From: Pseudomonas solani
Lineage (GTDB): Bacteria > Pseudomonadota > Gammaproteobacteria > Pseudomonadales > Pseudomonadaceae
Assembly (NCBI RefSeq): GCF_026072635.1
Contig: NZ_AP023081.1
Location: 4,460,501-4,524,500 of the forward strand
DNA length: 64,000 bases
Direction: 5' to 3'
The position numbers were made by a program, and so were the translations under genes. Below, piece after piece: positions 43,405 through 52,884 of this stretch (within the stretch, counting starts at the first letter, position 1; each line of letters opens with the position of its first letter). Under the pieces are notes generated by a model, which had not been told where the DNA came from, searched no databases, and worked only from the letters and a program-made list of their open reading frames with translations.

Positions 43405-44793
43405 TCAGGCCAGGCTGGTGCTGGCCGCCGGGCGACGGGACAGCAGGCTGACCAGCACGAAGCTGACCAGGCCCACCGCCAGGCTGTAGTAGATCGGGGT
43501 GTTGGCGTCGAGGCCATCGATGACCATGAAGGCGAGGACGGTGGCGAAGCCGAGGACCATGCTGGTGATGGCGCCGACGGTGGTGGCGCGCTTCCAGTAG
43601 ATGGCGCCGATCAGCGGGATGAGCATGCCGCCCACCAGCATGTTGTAGGCCACGGTCAGGGCGCTGATGACGTCGCTGACCACCAGGGCGATGCCGAGCA
43701 TCACCAGGCCCAGCAGCAGGGTGGCGACGCGGTTCTCGTGCACGTCGCCGTTGCCGCTCTCACGGCCTTTGCGCAGCAGCGGCAGCAGGTCCTGGGTGAT
43801 GGTGGTGGAGGCGGCCAGCAGGCCGGCGCTGGCGGTGGACATCAGCGCGGCCAGGGCCGCGGCGATGACCAGGCCGCGGATGCCGTTGGGCAGGCTGTGC
43901 TCGACGACGCTGGCGAAGGCGTTGTTGACGTTGTCCAGGTCCGGCAGCAGCACCTTGGCGGCCATGCCGATCAGTGCGCCGGCCAGGCCGTAGAGGATGC
44001 AGTAGAGGCCGGCGGCGGTGCCGGCCACCTTGGCCACGCCCTCGCTGCGGGCGGTGAACACGCGCTGCCAGATGTCCTGGCCGATGAAGATGCCGAAGAA
44101 GTAGATGAGGAAGTAGGTGACGATGGTGTCCCAGCCGATGGCGGTGAAGCCCAGGTAGCTGGCGGGCAGCTTGTCCATCATGGCGCTCCAGCCGCCGGCG
44201 TCGCTGATGGACATGGGCATCAGCAGGAACACCAGGCCGATGGTCATGATCAGGAACTGCACGATGTCGGTCAGGGTCAGCGACCACATGCCGCCGATGG
44301 TGGAGTAGAGCACCACCACGCCGCCGCCGATGAGGATGGCGACCCAGAAGTGCAGGCCGAACAGCACCTGCATGACGGTGCCGATGGCGATGGTCGAGGT
44401 GGCGCCGATCATCAGCGCGTAGACCAGCATGATCAGAGCGCTGGCGTGACGCGCGGCGGGGTTGTAGCGGCGCTCCAGCACCTGGGTGACGGTGTAGATC
44501 TTCAGTTTCAGCAGCGGTTTGGCGAGGAACAGGCTGAGGCCGACGATGCCCAGGCCGATGGCGCCGCAGAGCCAGAAACCGGAGATGCCATGGACATAGC
44601 CCAGGCGCACGGTGCCGATGGTGGAGGCGCCGCCGAGCACGGTGGCGGCCATGGTGCCGAGGTAGAAGCCCGGCCCCAGGTTGCGCCCGGCCACCAGGTA
44701 GTCGTCACGGGTCCTGGCGCGGCGCATGCCGTACCAGCCCAGGGTGAGCATCGCGGCTACGTATAGCAGTACGACGAAGATATCCAAGGCCAT
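43405..44793 (-). CDS. Sodium:solute symporter (SSS family)
   Basis: A 462-aa inner-membrane transporter with about 12-13 helices, beginning MALDIFVVLLYVAAMLTLGWYGMRR. GISGFWLCGAIGLGIVGL and ARHASALIMLVYALMIG are typical SSS segments. It lies between the decarboxylase and a cytosine permease-like gene on the same strand, the PA1418 position. It most likely imports a guanidino compound such as 4-guanidinobutyrate; substrate is inferred from context only. Confidence 0.87.
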   Translation of the reverse strand: MALDIFVVLLYVAAMLTLGWYGMRRARTRDDYLVAGRNLGPGFYLGTMAATVLGGASTIGTVRLGYVHGISGFWLCGAIGLGIVGLSLFLAKPLLKLKIYTVTQVLERRYNPAARHASALIMLVYALMIGATSTIAIGTVMQVLFGLHFWVAILIGGGVVVLYSTIGGMWSLTLTDIVQFLIMTIGLVFLLMPMSISDAGGWSAMMDKLPASYLGFTAIGWDTIVTYFLIYFFGIFIGQDIWQRVFTARSEGVAKVAGTAAGLYCILYGLAGALIGMAAKVLLPDLDNVNNAFASVVEHSLPNGIRGLVIAAALAALMSTASAGLLAASTTITQDLLPLLRKGRESGNGDVHENRVATLLLGLVMLGIALVVSDVISALTVAYNMLVGGMLIPLIGAIYWKRATTVGAITSMVLGFATVLAFMVIDGLDANTPIYYSLAVGLVSFVLVSLLSRRPAASTSLA

Positions 44794-44937
44794 TGTTCAG
44801 CTCTCTCTTTCTCATTGTTGTAGTTCAGGCGGGTCAGGCCTGGCGTAGCACGTGGCGGGTGCAGCACCGGGGCGGCTGCCCCGGGTTGGGCGAGTCACCG
44901 GCGGCCGGGCTCCGGCCACCGCTGCACGGGATGCGGA

Positions 44938-46452
44938 TCAGGCGATTTCAGCGTTGCCCAGGCCGCTGGGGGCGCGCTTTGCGCGTACCCAGCGCGGGCC
45001 CTTGGGGCCGTAGACCTCGGCGGCCTCGGGGAACAGGTTGAGCAGCGCCAGGTAGAGGAGGGCGGCCATGCCCAGGGTCACCGGCAGGCTGACGTCGATG
45101 CCGCCGGCCAGCTCGCCCAGCGGGCCGACGAACTGCCCCGGCAGGTTGACGAAGCACAGGCCCACCAGCGCGCTGGGAATCCAGGCGCCCATGCCGCGCC
45201 AGTTCCAGCCGTTGTGGAACCAGTAGCGGCCGCCGCTCTCGCCACGGGTGAACACCTGCAGGTCGTCCGGGCAGTAGAAGCCGCGGCGGATCACCAGGCC
45301 GAGGATCATGATCACCATCCAGGGGCTGGTGCAGGTGATGATCAGCACGGCGAAGGTGGACACGCTCTGCACCAGGTTGAAGGCGAAGCGGCCGATGAAG
45401 ATGAAGGCGATGGACATCAGCCCGATCATCACCGTGGCCTGCACGCGGTTGAGCAGGCGCGGGAACACCGAGGACATGTCCAGGCCGGTGCCGTACAGCG
45501 AGGTGGTGCCGGTGGACATGCCGCCGATCACCGCGATCAGGCACACCGGCAGGAAGAACCAGGTCGGCGAGACGGCCAGCAGGCCGCCGACGTAGTTGTT
45601 CTGCGCGATGTAGTCCGGTGCCTGCACGGCGACGATGGTGGCGGTGACCAGGCCGAAGAAGAAGGGGATCAGGGTCGCCAGCTGCGCACCGATCACCGCC
45701 AGCATGATGCGGCCCTTGCTCGCCTCGCGGGGGATGTAGCGTGCCCAGTCGCCGAGGAAGGCGCCGAAGGACACGGGGTTGCTCATGGCCAGCAGGGCGG
45801 CGCCGATGAAGGCGGCCCAGAAGCCCTCGCTGCCCACCTGCACCGAGCCCGCGTAGCTGGCGTCGAAGGGGCCAGCGAAGGCGAAGATGCCCAGCAGGAA
45901 CAGCGCACTGGCGCTCCACACCGCGACCTTGTTGACCCACAGCAGGAAGCGGAAGCCGTAGATGCACACCGTCAGCACCAGCACGGCGAACAGGCCGTAG
46001 GCCAGGCCCAGTGTCAGGTCGGTTTCCGGCAGGCCCATCAGGCGCTTGGCACCGCCGACCAGTGCATCGCCCGAGCTCCACACCGAGAGGGAGAAGAAGG
46101 CGATGGCGGTGAGCAGGGAGAGGAAGGAACCGACGATCCGCCCGTGCACGCCGAAGTGGGCGCCCGAGGAGACCGCGTTGTTGGTGCCGTTGAGCGGGCC
46201 GAACAGGCCCATCGGCGCGAGGATCAGCGAGCCCACCACCACGCCCAGGAGGATGGCCCACACGCCCGCCTCGAAGGACAGGCCGAACAGCACCGGGAAG
46301 CTGCCCAGCACGGCGGTGGCGAAGGTGTTGGCGCCGCCGAAGATCATGCGGAACAGGTCGACTGGCTTGGCGTTGCGTTCGTGATCGGGGATCTGCTCGA
46401 CACCGAAGGTTTCGATTCGGGTCAGGCTTTGCTCATTATTGTTGTTATGCAT
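44938..46452 (-). CDS. Purine-cytosine permease-like (NCS1) transporter
   Basis: A 504-aa membrane protein with about 12 helices. The family segment VLGSFPVLFGLSFEAGVWAILLGVVVGSLILAPMGLFGPLNGTNNAVSSGAHFGV has the NCS1 helix 1-3 pattern, and GASFGAFLGDWARYIPREASKG-type sequence marks helix 6. It is the PA1419 counterpart and lies just downstream of gbuA and the NTF2-like gene. Substrate unproven; a guanidino compound is plausible. Confidence 0.87.
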   Translation of the reverse strand: MHNNNNEQSLTRIETFGVEQIPDHERNAKPVDLFRMIFGGANTFATAVLGSFPVLFGLSFEAGVWAILLGVVVGSLILAPMGLFGPLNGTNNAVSSGAHFGVHGRIVGSFLSLLTAIAFFSLSVWSSGDALVGGAKRLMGLPETDLTLGLAYGLFAVLVLTVCIYGFRFLLWVNKVAVWSASALFLLGIFAFAGPFDASYAGSVQVGSEGFWAAFIGAALLAMSNPVSFGAFLGDWARYIPREASKGRIMLAVIGAQLATLIPFFFGLVTATIVAVQAPDYIAQNNYVGGLLAVSPTWFFLPVCLIAVIGGMSTGTTSLYGTGLDMSSVFPRLLNRVQATVMIGLMSIAFIFIGRFAFNLVQSVSTFAVLIITCTSPWMVIMILGLVIRRGFYCPDDLQVFTRGESGGRYWFHNGWNWRGMGAWIPSALVGLCFVNLPGQFVGPLGELAGGIDVSLPVTLGMAALLYLALLNLFPEAAEVYGPKGPRWVRAKRAPSGLGNAEIA

Positions 46453-46476
46453 CGTTGTTCTCCCGGGGGAGCCTCA

Positions 46477-46884
46477 TCAGGTTTGGGGCAGGTGCTCCGG
46501 CATGGCCGACAAGTGCTCGTGACAGGCCAGCCAACGGCCCTGTTCTTGTTGTTGGCGGAAGACGATGGTCTCCCGTTCCAGGCTCGTGATCGCCTCACCG
46601 CCCACACGCAGGCGGGTGATCACTTCGTGCATGAAGATCGCCACCTCGCCCTGCAGGCTCAGCAGCGGATTGCGCGATTCGCAGCCCAGCACGCGGAAAC
46701 CCTCGCGTTGCCAGGTGTCCCAGAGTTCGCGGTAGGCCGCACGGCCCTGCAGCACACCGGGGGTGGTGTGGAACAGGAAACTGGCGTCCTCGCTGAAGGC
46801 GGCGAAATAGGCTTCGGTGTCGTTGCGGGCGAAGGCGGCCACCAGTTCCCTGGCGGCCTCCATGACCTGGGCGTGGCGGTCCAT
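46477..46884 (-). CDS. NTF2-like (SnoaL-type) protein in the gbu operon
   Basis: A 135-aa protein: MDRHAQVMEAARELVAAFARNDTEAYFAAFSEDASFLFHTTPGVLQGRAAYRELWDTW, with the cone-shaped NTF2 fold. It begins 2 nt after the gbuA stop, so it is cotranscribed and probably coupled. PA1420 is at this position. It may bind or shield a pathway intermediate; no catalytic motif is seen. Confidence 0.82.
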   Translation of the reverse strand: MDRHAQVMEAARELVAAFARNDTEAYFAAFSEDASFLFHTTPGVLQGRAAYRELWDTWQREGFRVLGCESRNPLLSLQGEVAIFMHEVITRLRVGGEAITSLERETIVFRQQQEQGRWLACHEHLSAMPEHLPQT

Positions 46885-46886
46885 GC

Positions 46887-47846
46887 TCAGCGGTGCTCCA
46901 CGCCGGGGAGGATGCAGAGCATCTCGTACAGCAGGTTGGCGCCCAGCAGGGAGGTGTTGCCGGTGGTGTCGTAGGGCGGGGAGACCTCGACCAGGTCGCA
47001 GCCGATGATGTCCAGGCCCTGGCAGCCACGGATGATCTCGATCGCCTGGATGGTGGTCAGACCGCCGATTTCCGGGGTGCCGGTGCCGGGCGCCCAGGCC
47101 GGGTCGATGCCGTCGATGTCGAACGACAGGTACACCGGGCCGCCGCCGACCTTCTCGCGCACTTCGGCCATCAGCGGGGCCAGCGACTTGTGCCAGCACT
47201 CCTCGGCCTGGACCACGCGGAAGCCCTGCTTGCGGCTCCAGTTGAAGTCCTCGGCGGTGTAGCCCTGGGCGCGCAGGCCGATCTGCACCACGCGGTCGCA
47301 ATCGAGCAGGTCTTCTTCCACCGCGCGGCGGAAGGTGGTGCCGTGGGCGATCTTCTCGCCGAACATGTGGTCGTTGACGTCGGCGTGGGCATCGATGTGC
47401 ACCAGGCCCACCTTGCCGTGCTTCTTCTTGATGGCACGGAGGATGGGCAGGGTGATGGTGTGGTCGCCGCCCAGGGTCAGCGGCAGGATGCCGTGGCCGA
47501 GGATGCGGTCGTATTCCTCCTCGATGATGCGCACGGCGTCGAGCAGGTTGAAGGTGTTGATGGCGACGTCGCCGATGTCGGCCACGTTCAGCGAGTCGAA
47601 GGGTGCGGCGCCGGTGGCCATGTTGTAGGGGCGGATCATCACCGACTCGGCGCGGATCTCGCGGGGGCCGAAGCGGGTGCCGGAGCGCAGGGAGGTGCCG
47701 ATGTCCAGGGGCACGCCGACGAAGGCGGCGTCCAGGGCGTCGAGCTCGGCAGGGGTCTGGATATGGGGCAGGCGAAGCATGGTGGCGATGCCGCCGAAAC
47801 GGGGCATTTCATTGCCGCCCAGGGGCTGGTGGAGTTTCTTGTCCAC
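46887..47846 (-). CDS. gbuA: Guanidinobutyrase
   Basis: A 319-aa ureohydrolase that splits 4-guanidinobutyrate into 4-aminobutyrate and urea. The two-manganese site is complete: His129 (LGGDHT), Asp152/His154/Asp156 (IDAHADVND) and Asp243/Asp245 (SFDIDGID). The 319-aa length equals P. aeruginosa GbuA. The N-terminus MDKKLHQPLGGNEMPRFGGIATMLRLP is family-like. It is divergent from gbuR and followed by the NTF2-like gene and two transporters. Confidence 0.92.
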   Translation of the reverse strand: MDKKLHQPLGGNEMPRFGGIATMLRLPHIQTPAELDALDAAFVGVPLDIGTSLRSGTRFGPREIRAESVMIRPYNMATGAAPFDSLNVADIGDVAINTFNLLDAVRIIEEEYDRILGHGILPLTLGGDHTITLPILRAIKKKHGKVGLVHIDAHADVNDHMFGEKIAHGTTFRRAVEEDLLDCDRVVQIGLRAQGYTAEDFNWSRKQGFRVVQAEECWHKSLAPLMAEVREKVGGGPVYLSFDIDGIDPAWAPGTGTPEIGGLTTIQAIEIIRGCQGLDIIGCDLVEVSPPYDTTGNTSLLGANLLYEMLCILPGVEHR

Positions 47847-48134
47847 GGGGTGGCCTCACGTTTGTTGTGGTTGTCGTGGGCCGATTCTGGTGACCTGGCG
47901 ACGCGGGAAGAATCCCCACGGGCAAATAATCACTTCAGGTATTTCTAAACTATCCGCAGTGGGTAGACTGCGCCGATCTGTCGCAGCTGGAAGCTCCCTG
48001 TAGGGGCGAATTCATTCGCCTAGGGTCGCGAAGCGGCCCCAGTCGGGGCTTTTGGAGGACAGGCCGGTGGCCTGCATGGCGAATGAATTCGCCCCTACAG
48101 ATTTGTGCTGCCTTTCGAATCCCATGGAGTTTCC
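47847..48134. promoter_or_regulatory. gbuA-gbuR divergent promoter region with an inverted REP pair
   Basis: The left part (about 47900-47975) is AT-richer (CAAATAATCACTTCAGGTATTTCTAAACTATCC) and likely holds the gbuA promoter and GbuR sites. The right part holds two GTAGGGGCGAATTCATTCGCC repeats facing each other (about 48001-48021 and 48079-48100), placed between that promoter and gbuR. Confidence 0.5.
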
Positions 48135-49028
48135 ATGTCCAACACCCTCCCCGATATCAAGCTCCTGCGCATCTTCGCCACGGTGGTGCGCAACCAGGGC
48201 TTCGCCGCTGCCCAGCAGGAGTTGAACCTCTCCACCTCGGCCATCAGCACCTACATGAGCCAGCTGGAAGCGCACCTGGGGCTGACCCTCTGCCACCGCG
48301 GCCGGGGCGGCTTCAGCCTCACCAGCAAGGGCGAGCTGTTCTACCAGGAGACCCTGCGCCTGCTCGGCGAGCTGGAGGGCTTCGAGCGCTATTCCGCCTC
48401 CCTCAAGGGCGAGCTGCGCGGCACCCTCAACCTCGGCGTGCTCGATTCCACCGTCAGCGACCCGGCCCTGCCCCTGGCCGAGGTCATCGGCGCCTACAGC
48501 CGGGAACACGCCGGCGTGCACCTGCACCTTTCGGTGATGAGCCCCTACGACCTGCAGCTGGGCGTGCTCGACAACCGCCTGGACCTGGCCATCGGCGCCT
48601 TCTCCACGCGCATGAACGGCCTGGTCTACCAACCGCTGTACCGCGAACAGCACTGGCTCTACTGCAGCGACCGCCACCCGCTGTTCACCGAGCGGCGCAT
48701 CCCCGCCGAGGTGATCACCCAGCAGCGCATGGTCGGGCGCGGCTACTGGAGCCAGGCGGAGCTGGCGCGCCACGGCTTCAAGCACAGCGCGGCGACGGTG
48801 GAGTCCATGGAGGCGCAGCTGATCCTGGTGCTCTCCGGCGCCTACATCGGCTACCTGCCCGAGCACTACGCCCAGCCCTGGGTCGACCAGCAGCGCCTGC
48901 GGGGCCTGCTGCCGGCCACCTTCGGCTACCAGGCGCCGTTCTCGATGATCCTGCGCCGGGGCCGTGCCCGCGAGCCGCTGATCGTCACCTTCCGCGACCT
49001 GCTGCGGGCCCAGTTGAACCTGCACTGA
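48135..49028 (+). CDS. gbuR: LysR-type activator of guanidinobutyrate use
   Basis: A 297-aa regulator: MSNTLPDIKLLRIFATVVRNQGFAAAQQELNLSTSAISTYMSQLEAHLGLTLCHRGRGGFSLT (helix-turn-helix), then an effector domain ending LLRAQLNLH. It is divergent from gbuA as in P. aeruginosa, where GbuR activates gbuA in response to 4-guanidinobutyrate. ATG 48135 follows ATGGAGTTTCC; an upstream ATG at 48105 adds ten residues translated from a REP. Confidence 0.88.
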   Translation: MSNTLPDIKLLRIFATVVRNQGFAAAQQELNLSTSAISTYMSQLEAHLGLTLCHRGRGGFSLTSKGELFYQETLRLLGELEGFERYSASLKGELRGTLNLGVLDSTVSDPALPLAEVIGAYSREHAGVHLHLSVMSPYDLQLGVLDNRLDLAIGAFSTRMNGLVYQPLYREQHWLYCSDRHPLFTERRIPAEVITQQRMVGRGYWSQAELARHGFKHSAATVESMEAQLILVLSGAYIGYLPEHYAQPWVDQQRLRGLLPATFGYQAPFSMILRRGRAREPLIVTFRDLLRAQLNLH

Positions 49029-49185
49029 GCTGCCGCTTCGCTGGCATTTCCCTGACGCTCGCGGGGCGCCTGATCCGTTGATGCCAAAATAATGGCTGGC
49101 GCCTCTGGCGGCCTTGCAACCCTGTGCTAGACCTAATTTCTGTGAGTCAGGAAGTACACACGTACCTATCACCAGGGATTTGCGC

Positions 49186-50751
49186 ATGCGCCAGAATCTA
49201 CCCGTCACCCAGCGTGAAAGAACCTTCCCGGCCAGCGAACGCCTGATCTCGACCACCGACCTCAGCAGCAAGATCACCTACTGCAACGACGCCTTCGTCG
49301 AGATCAGCGGCTTCTCCCGCGAGGAGCTGGTCGGCCAGCCGCACAACCTGGTGCGCCACCCCGACATGCCGCCCGCCGTCTTCGGCCACATGTGGGACAC
49401 CCTCAAGCAGGGCAAGCCCTGGATGGGCCTGGTGAAGAACCGCTCCAAGAACGGCGACTTCTACTGGGTCAGCGCCTATGTCACCCCGGTGTACGAGAAC
49501 GGCCAGATGGTCGGCTACGAGTCCGTGCGCTCGCTGCCCACCCGCGAGCAGGTGCAGCGCGCCGACGCCCTCTACGCGCGCCTGCGGGCCGGCAAGGCGC
49601 CGGTGCCCTGGATCGAGTACTGGACCTACGATCTGGTCCGTTCCTGGCCGGTGATCCTCGCCACCCTGGTGATCCTCGGCGGTCACCTGCTCATTGGCGG
49701 TCCGGCGCTCGTGGGCCTGATGCTGGTGACCATGTTCGCCCTCGGCTCCTACCAGCTCTACAGCAAGCGGCAGACCATCCGCCGCACCCTGGCCGAGCAT
49801 CCCAAGGCCTTCACCAGCGGCCTGGTATCGCTGACCTATTCCAGCAACAAGGGTGCGCAGGCGCTGCTCGACATGGCCATGATCAGCGAGGAGGCGCGCC
49901 TGCAGACGGCCCTCACGCGGCTGGAGGATGCCGGCATCAACGTCAAGTTACGGGCCTCGGACTCCTCCCGGCTGTCACGCTCCAGCGCCGAGTTGCTGGA
50001 GCAGCAGCGCTCCGAGACCGACCAGTCCGCCACCGCCATCAACCAGATGGCGGCGACCATCCAGGAGGTCTCGCACAACGTGCAGAACACCGCCCATGCC
50101 GCCGAGGAGGCCGACCGCCTGGCGCAGCAGGGGCGCGGCCTGGCCGGGGATAGCCTGAGCGCCATGCAGCACATGGCCAGTGCGGTGAGCGAGATCGGCC
50201 AGGCGGTGAACGAGCTGGCCAACTCCACCCAGTCCATCGGCAGCGTGGCCGACGTCATCACCTCCATCGCCGAGCAGACCAACCTGCTGGCGCTCAACGC
50301 CGCCATCGAAGCGGCCCGGGCCGGCGAGCAGGGCCGGGGCTTCGCGGTGGTGGCCGACGAGGTGCGCTCGCTGGCCTCGCGCACCCGCCAGTCCACCGAG
50401 CAGATCCACCAGATCATTGCCTCGCTGCGCTCCGGTGCCGACCGCGCGGTGGCTACCGCCAACCGGGGCGAGGAAATTTCCCGTGACAGCGTCGGCAGCG
50501 TCGAGGCTGTCGGCAAGGCGCTCGATGGCATCAGCCAGGCGGTGACGCGCATCACCGGCATGAGCCAGCAGATGGCCGCCGCGTCCGAACAACAGAGCCA
50601 CGTGGCCGACGACATCAGCCGGCAGATCACCCGCATCGCCCAGCTCTCCGACCACAGCGCCGGGCAGGCCCAGGAAGGCGCGCAGATCAGCCAGGACCTC
50701 GAGCACATGGCCGAGTACCTGCACAGCCTGGCGGAACGCTTCAACCGCTAG
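49186..50751 (+). CDS. aer: Aerotaxis receptor Aer
   Basis: A 521-aa methyl-accepting protein with a redox-sensing PAS domain near the N-terminus (ITYCNDAFVEISGFSREELVGQPHNLVRHPDMP, about residues 28-60, FAD-binding type). A membrane segment follows (about 160-205, SWPVILATLVILGGHLLIGGPALVGLMLVTMFALGSY). The signalling tip is EQTNLLALNAAIEAARAGEQGRGFAVVADEVRSLASRTRQST. N-terminus MRQNLPVTQRERTFPASERLISTTDLSSKI and length match P. aeruginosa Aer. In P. aeruginosa bdlA follows gbuR; here it is aer. AGGGATTTGCGC precedes ATG 49186. Confidence 0.92.
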   Translation: MRQNLPVTQRERTFPASERLISTTDLSSKITYCNDAFVEISGFSREELVGQPHNLVRHPDMPPAVFGHMWDTLKQGKPWMGLVKNRSKNGDFYWVSAYVTPVYENGQMVGYESVRSLPTREQVQRADALYARLRAGKAPVPWIEYWTYDLVRSWPVILATLVILGGHLLIGGPALVGLMLVTMFALGSYQLYSKRQTIRRTLAEHPKAFTSGLVSLTYSSNKGAQALLDMAMISEEARLQTALTRLEDAGINVKLRASDSSRLSRSSAELLEQQRSETDQSATAINQMAATIQEVSHNVQNTAHAAEEADRLAQQGRGLAGDSLSAMQHMASAVSEIGQAVNELANSTQSIGSVADVITSIAEQTNLLALNAAIEAARAGEQGRGFAVVADEVRSLASRTRQSTEQIHQIIASLRSGADRAVATANRGEEISRDSVGSVEAVGKALDGISQAVTRITGMSQQMAAASEQQSHVADDISRQITRIAQLSDHSAGQAQEGAQISQDLEHMAEYLHSLAERFNR

Positions 50752-51118
50752 CGACCGAGCATGGGCGGGCGGAGCCACGCAGGAGGGCGCGGTTCCCGGG
50801 GCAGGGATGCCCCACTTTCCCGAACCCCGTCCCCGTGTCCGTAGGATGGGGCGGGCGGCGTTCCGCGAGCTCTGCGAAACCCATCAGTGCGAAGCTCCAT
50901 GCATGACGATATGCCGAACTCGACTCCTGATCTTGCGTAGGATGGGTAGAGCTCCGCGAAACCCATCAACGCGGCGTTTCAGGCATCACAACGTGCCGCG
51001 CTCGACGCCGCCCGGTGGAGGTAAAAAGCGACCTCCACCCTACGCAGCGGTCATGCCCTTCGCGATCTTGTGGGCGCTAGTTCATTCGCGAAAATGCCCC
51101 GCGCCGCGCCCAGGTTCC
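50752..51118. repeat. Gap with three dispersed repeats
   Basis: No gene was seen in these 367 bases. Repeats: a long-variant GTAGGATGGGGCGGGCGGCG...GCGAAACCCATC (50841-50885), GTAGGATGGGTAGAGCTCCGCGAAACCCATC (50937-50967), and GGTGGAGGTAAAAAGCGACCTCCACC (51014-51039). The first two are direct copies. Confidence 0.7.
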
Positions 51119-51765
51119 ATGGCAAAATCCCCGCCCATGTCCCGCCCCCAATGCCCCCGCTGCCAACGCCCCGCCAGCCATTGCCTGTGCCCGCTGATCC
51201 CCAGCCTGCCCAGCCGTACCCGCGTGCTCGTCCTGCAGCACCCGAGCGAGGTGGGGCATGCGCTGAACACCGCACGGCTGGCAGCGCTGGGTCTGGAGAA
51301 CGCTGAGCTGCGGGTGGGTGAGCATTTCCCTGAGCTGGCGGCCGAACTGGCCGACCCGCGCCATGACGCGCGGCTGCTGTTCCCGGGGAGGAGGCCGTGT
51401 CGCTGGCGGAGCTGGACGGCAGCGCCGGGCGCCCCGTGCTGCTGGTGGTGCCCGACGGCACCTGGCGCAAGGCGCGCAAGCTGTTGCACCTCAATCCCGC
51501 CCTGGCGGCCTTGCCCCGGGTCACGCTGCCGGCCGGCGGCGTCTCCCGCTACCGCCTGCGCAAGGCCCCGGCACCGGGGGCGCTGTCCACCGTCGAGGCC
51601 ATCGCCCAGGCGCTGGACCTGCTGGAAGCACCGGCCAGCTTCGATGCCTTGCTCAAGCCTTTCGAAGCGTTGATCGACGGCCAGATCGCCGCCATGGGCG
51701 AGGAGACCTTCCAGCGCAACCACGGCCAGCCTCAGGCCGGTTCCCCCTCGCGAGAGAAGCCGTAG
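51119..51765 (+). pseudogene. DTW-domain tRNA aminocarboxypropyltransferase, frameshifted
   Basis: The 5' frame encodes the zinc-type CPRCQRPASHCLCPLIPSLPSRTRVLVLQHPSEVGHALNTARLAALGLENAELRVGEHFPELAAELADPRHDARLLFPG. The 3' frame encodes VSLAELDGSAGRPVLLVVPDGTWRKARKLLHLNPALAALPRVTL, including the DxTW motif. They join perfectly if one G is added to the GGGG run at 51385-51388 (LLFPG-EEAVSLAEL). DTW proteins modify uridines in tRNA with a 3-amino-3-carboxypropyl group. Either a recent inactivation or a homopolymer sequencing error; a similar case lies 1.4 kb away. Confidence 0.82.
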
Positions 51766-52091
51766 GCGCGCTCCACCCGGGCGATGCGCACCTCGAAGGC
51801 GCTGTACCAATCCGCCCGGCCCCGGGCACGCGCCAGGCTGTGTTCGCCCTGGCGCTTCCAGGCGAGGATCGCCGCCTCGCTCTCCCAGTAGGAAACGGTG
51901 ATGCCCAGCCCATCCGTACCCCGCGCCGACTCCACGCCGAGGAAGCCCGGCTGCGTGCGCGCCAGGTCCACCATGCTCTCGGCGGTGTCGCCGTAGCCGT
52001 CGTCCGTGTCGGTGCGCAGCGAGGTGAAGATCACCGCGTAGTAGGGCGCCGCCGGCGTCTGGGCGAACGCCTGCCCGTCGCCGCCGCTCAT
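51732..52091 (-). CDS. ABM-family (antibiotic biosynthesis monooxygenase) protein
   Basis: A 119-aa protein with the dimeric alpha/beta-barrel pattern: YYAVIFTSLRTDTDDGYGDTAESMVDLARTQPGFLGVESARGTDGLGITVSYWESEAAILAWKRQGEHSLARARGRADWYSAFEVRIARVERAYGF. Such proteins include heme-degrading and quinone monooxygenases. Start ATG 52091 overlaps the end of the upstream amidotransferase-like gene by 4 nt, so they are coupled. Its 3' end overlaps the DTW gene tail-to-tail by 34 nt. Confidence 0.83.
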   Translation of the reverse strand: MSGGDGQAFAQTPAAPYYAVIFTSLRTDTDDGYGDTAESMVDLARTQPGFLGVESARGTDGLGITVSYWESEAAILAWKRQGEHSLARARGRADWYSAFEVRIARVERAYGFSREGEPA

Positions 52092-52797
52092 TGGGCGCAG
52101 GCCGCGACGAAGGCCGCCACCAGCGCGGGCAGGCGACCGGCGAGGGCGGCACGTTCCGGCTGGAACAGCGTGGCGACGAAGAAGGGATGGCCTTCCAGCT
52201 CCACGGCACGCACCTCGCCGCTGGCATCCCGCGCGCTGGCTTTCAGCGGCCCGCCCAGCAGCGCCGCGGCGAACTGCGGGTTGAGCCCGTAGCGGCAGTG
52301 GTAGCCCTCGAAGGCCAGCTCCGCACCGTAGGCCCGGGCGATGCGCGAGCCGGGTTCCAGGCGCACCGAATCGATGGCCTCCACCAGCGAGCACGACAGC
52401 GGCGCGATCACCTGGCGGGCGGCCTCGGGCGCGCTCTCGCCGTGCTCGGCATCGGCCCAGCCCAGCACATTGCGCGCGTACTCCAGCAACGCATGCTGGA
52501 AGCCGCCGCAGGTGCCGAGGAAGGGCACGCCCTCGAGCCGGGCATGGCCGATGGCACGCAGCGCTGCTTCGGTGTCGCGGTAGGGGCTGCCCGGCACGCA
52601 CCAGAGGCCGTCGAAACCGGCGAGGGTGGCCGTGTCGAGGGCATCGGTGGCCAGCCAGGTGGGCGCCAGGCCGATGTCCAGCGCCGAAGCGGCCAGGGAC
52701 AGCGCCTCGGGAATGGCCTGGTGGGCGGTGATTTCGGGGTTGCGGTCGCCGATCAGGGCGATGCGCAGGCGGGTGGCGCGGGGAGGGTGGAAGCCAT
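52088..52797 (-). CDS. Class I glutamine amidotransferase-like (CTP synthase C-terminal-related) protein, start region shifted
   Basis: About 235 aa. LRIALIGDRNPEITAHQAIPEAL...WCVPGSPYRDTEAALRAIGHARLEGVPFLGTCGGFQHALLEYARNVLG has the nucleophile elbow TCGGFQH; the His/Glu end is weaker. The family is called CTP synthase C-terminal region-related, and some members use selenocysteine at the Cys position. The best start (ATG 52797 with AAGGAA upstream) is one base out of frame, giving MASTLPAPPACASP and a stop. Adding one base to the GGGG run at 52780-52783 restores MASTLPRATRLRIALIGDRN. The only in-frame ATG is at 52882, overlapping the divergent LysR promoter. Confidence 0.72.
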
Positions 52798-52884
52798 GTC
52801 CGTTCCTTGTCTGCGACGCGATATGCGCGGTGGCAGACGGACTATATAGTTGCGTCCTGGCACTCAATATTGGCGAAAACACAA

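Noticed and set aside
49186..50751. Naming the chemoreceptor bdlA because bdlA follows gbuR in P. aeruginosa
   Set aside because: BdlA has two PAS domains and no membrane segment; this protein has one PAS, a membrane region and an Aer-type N-terminus.
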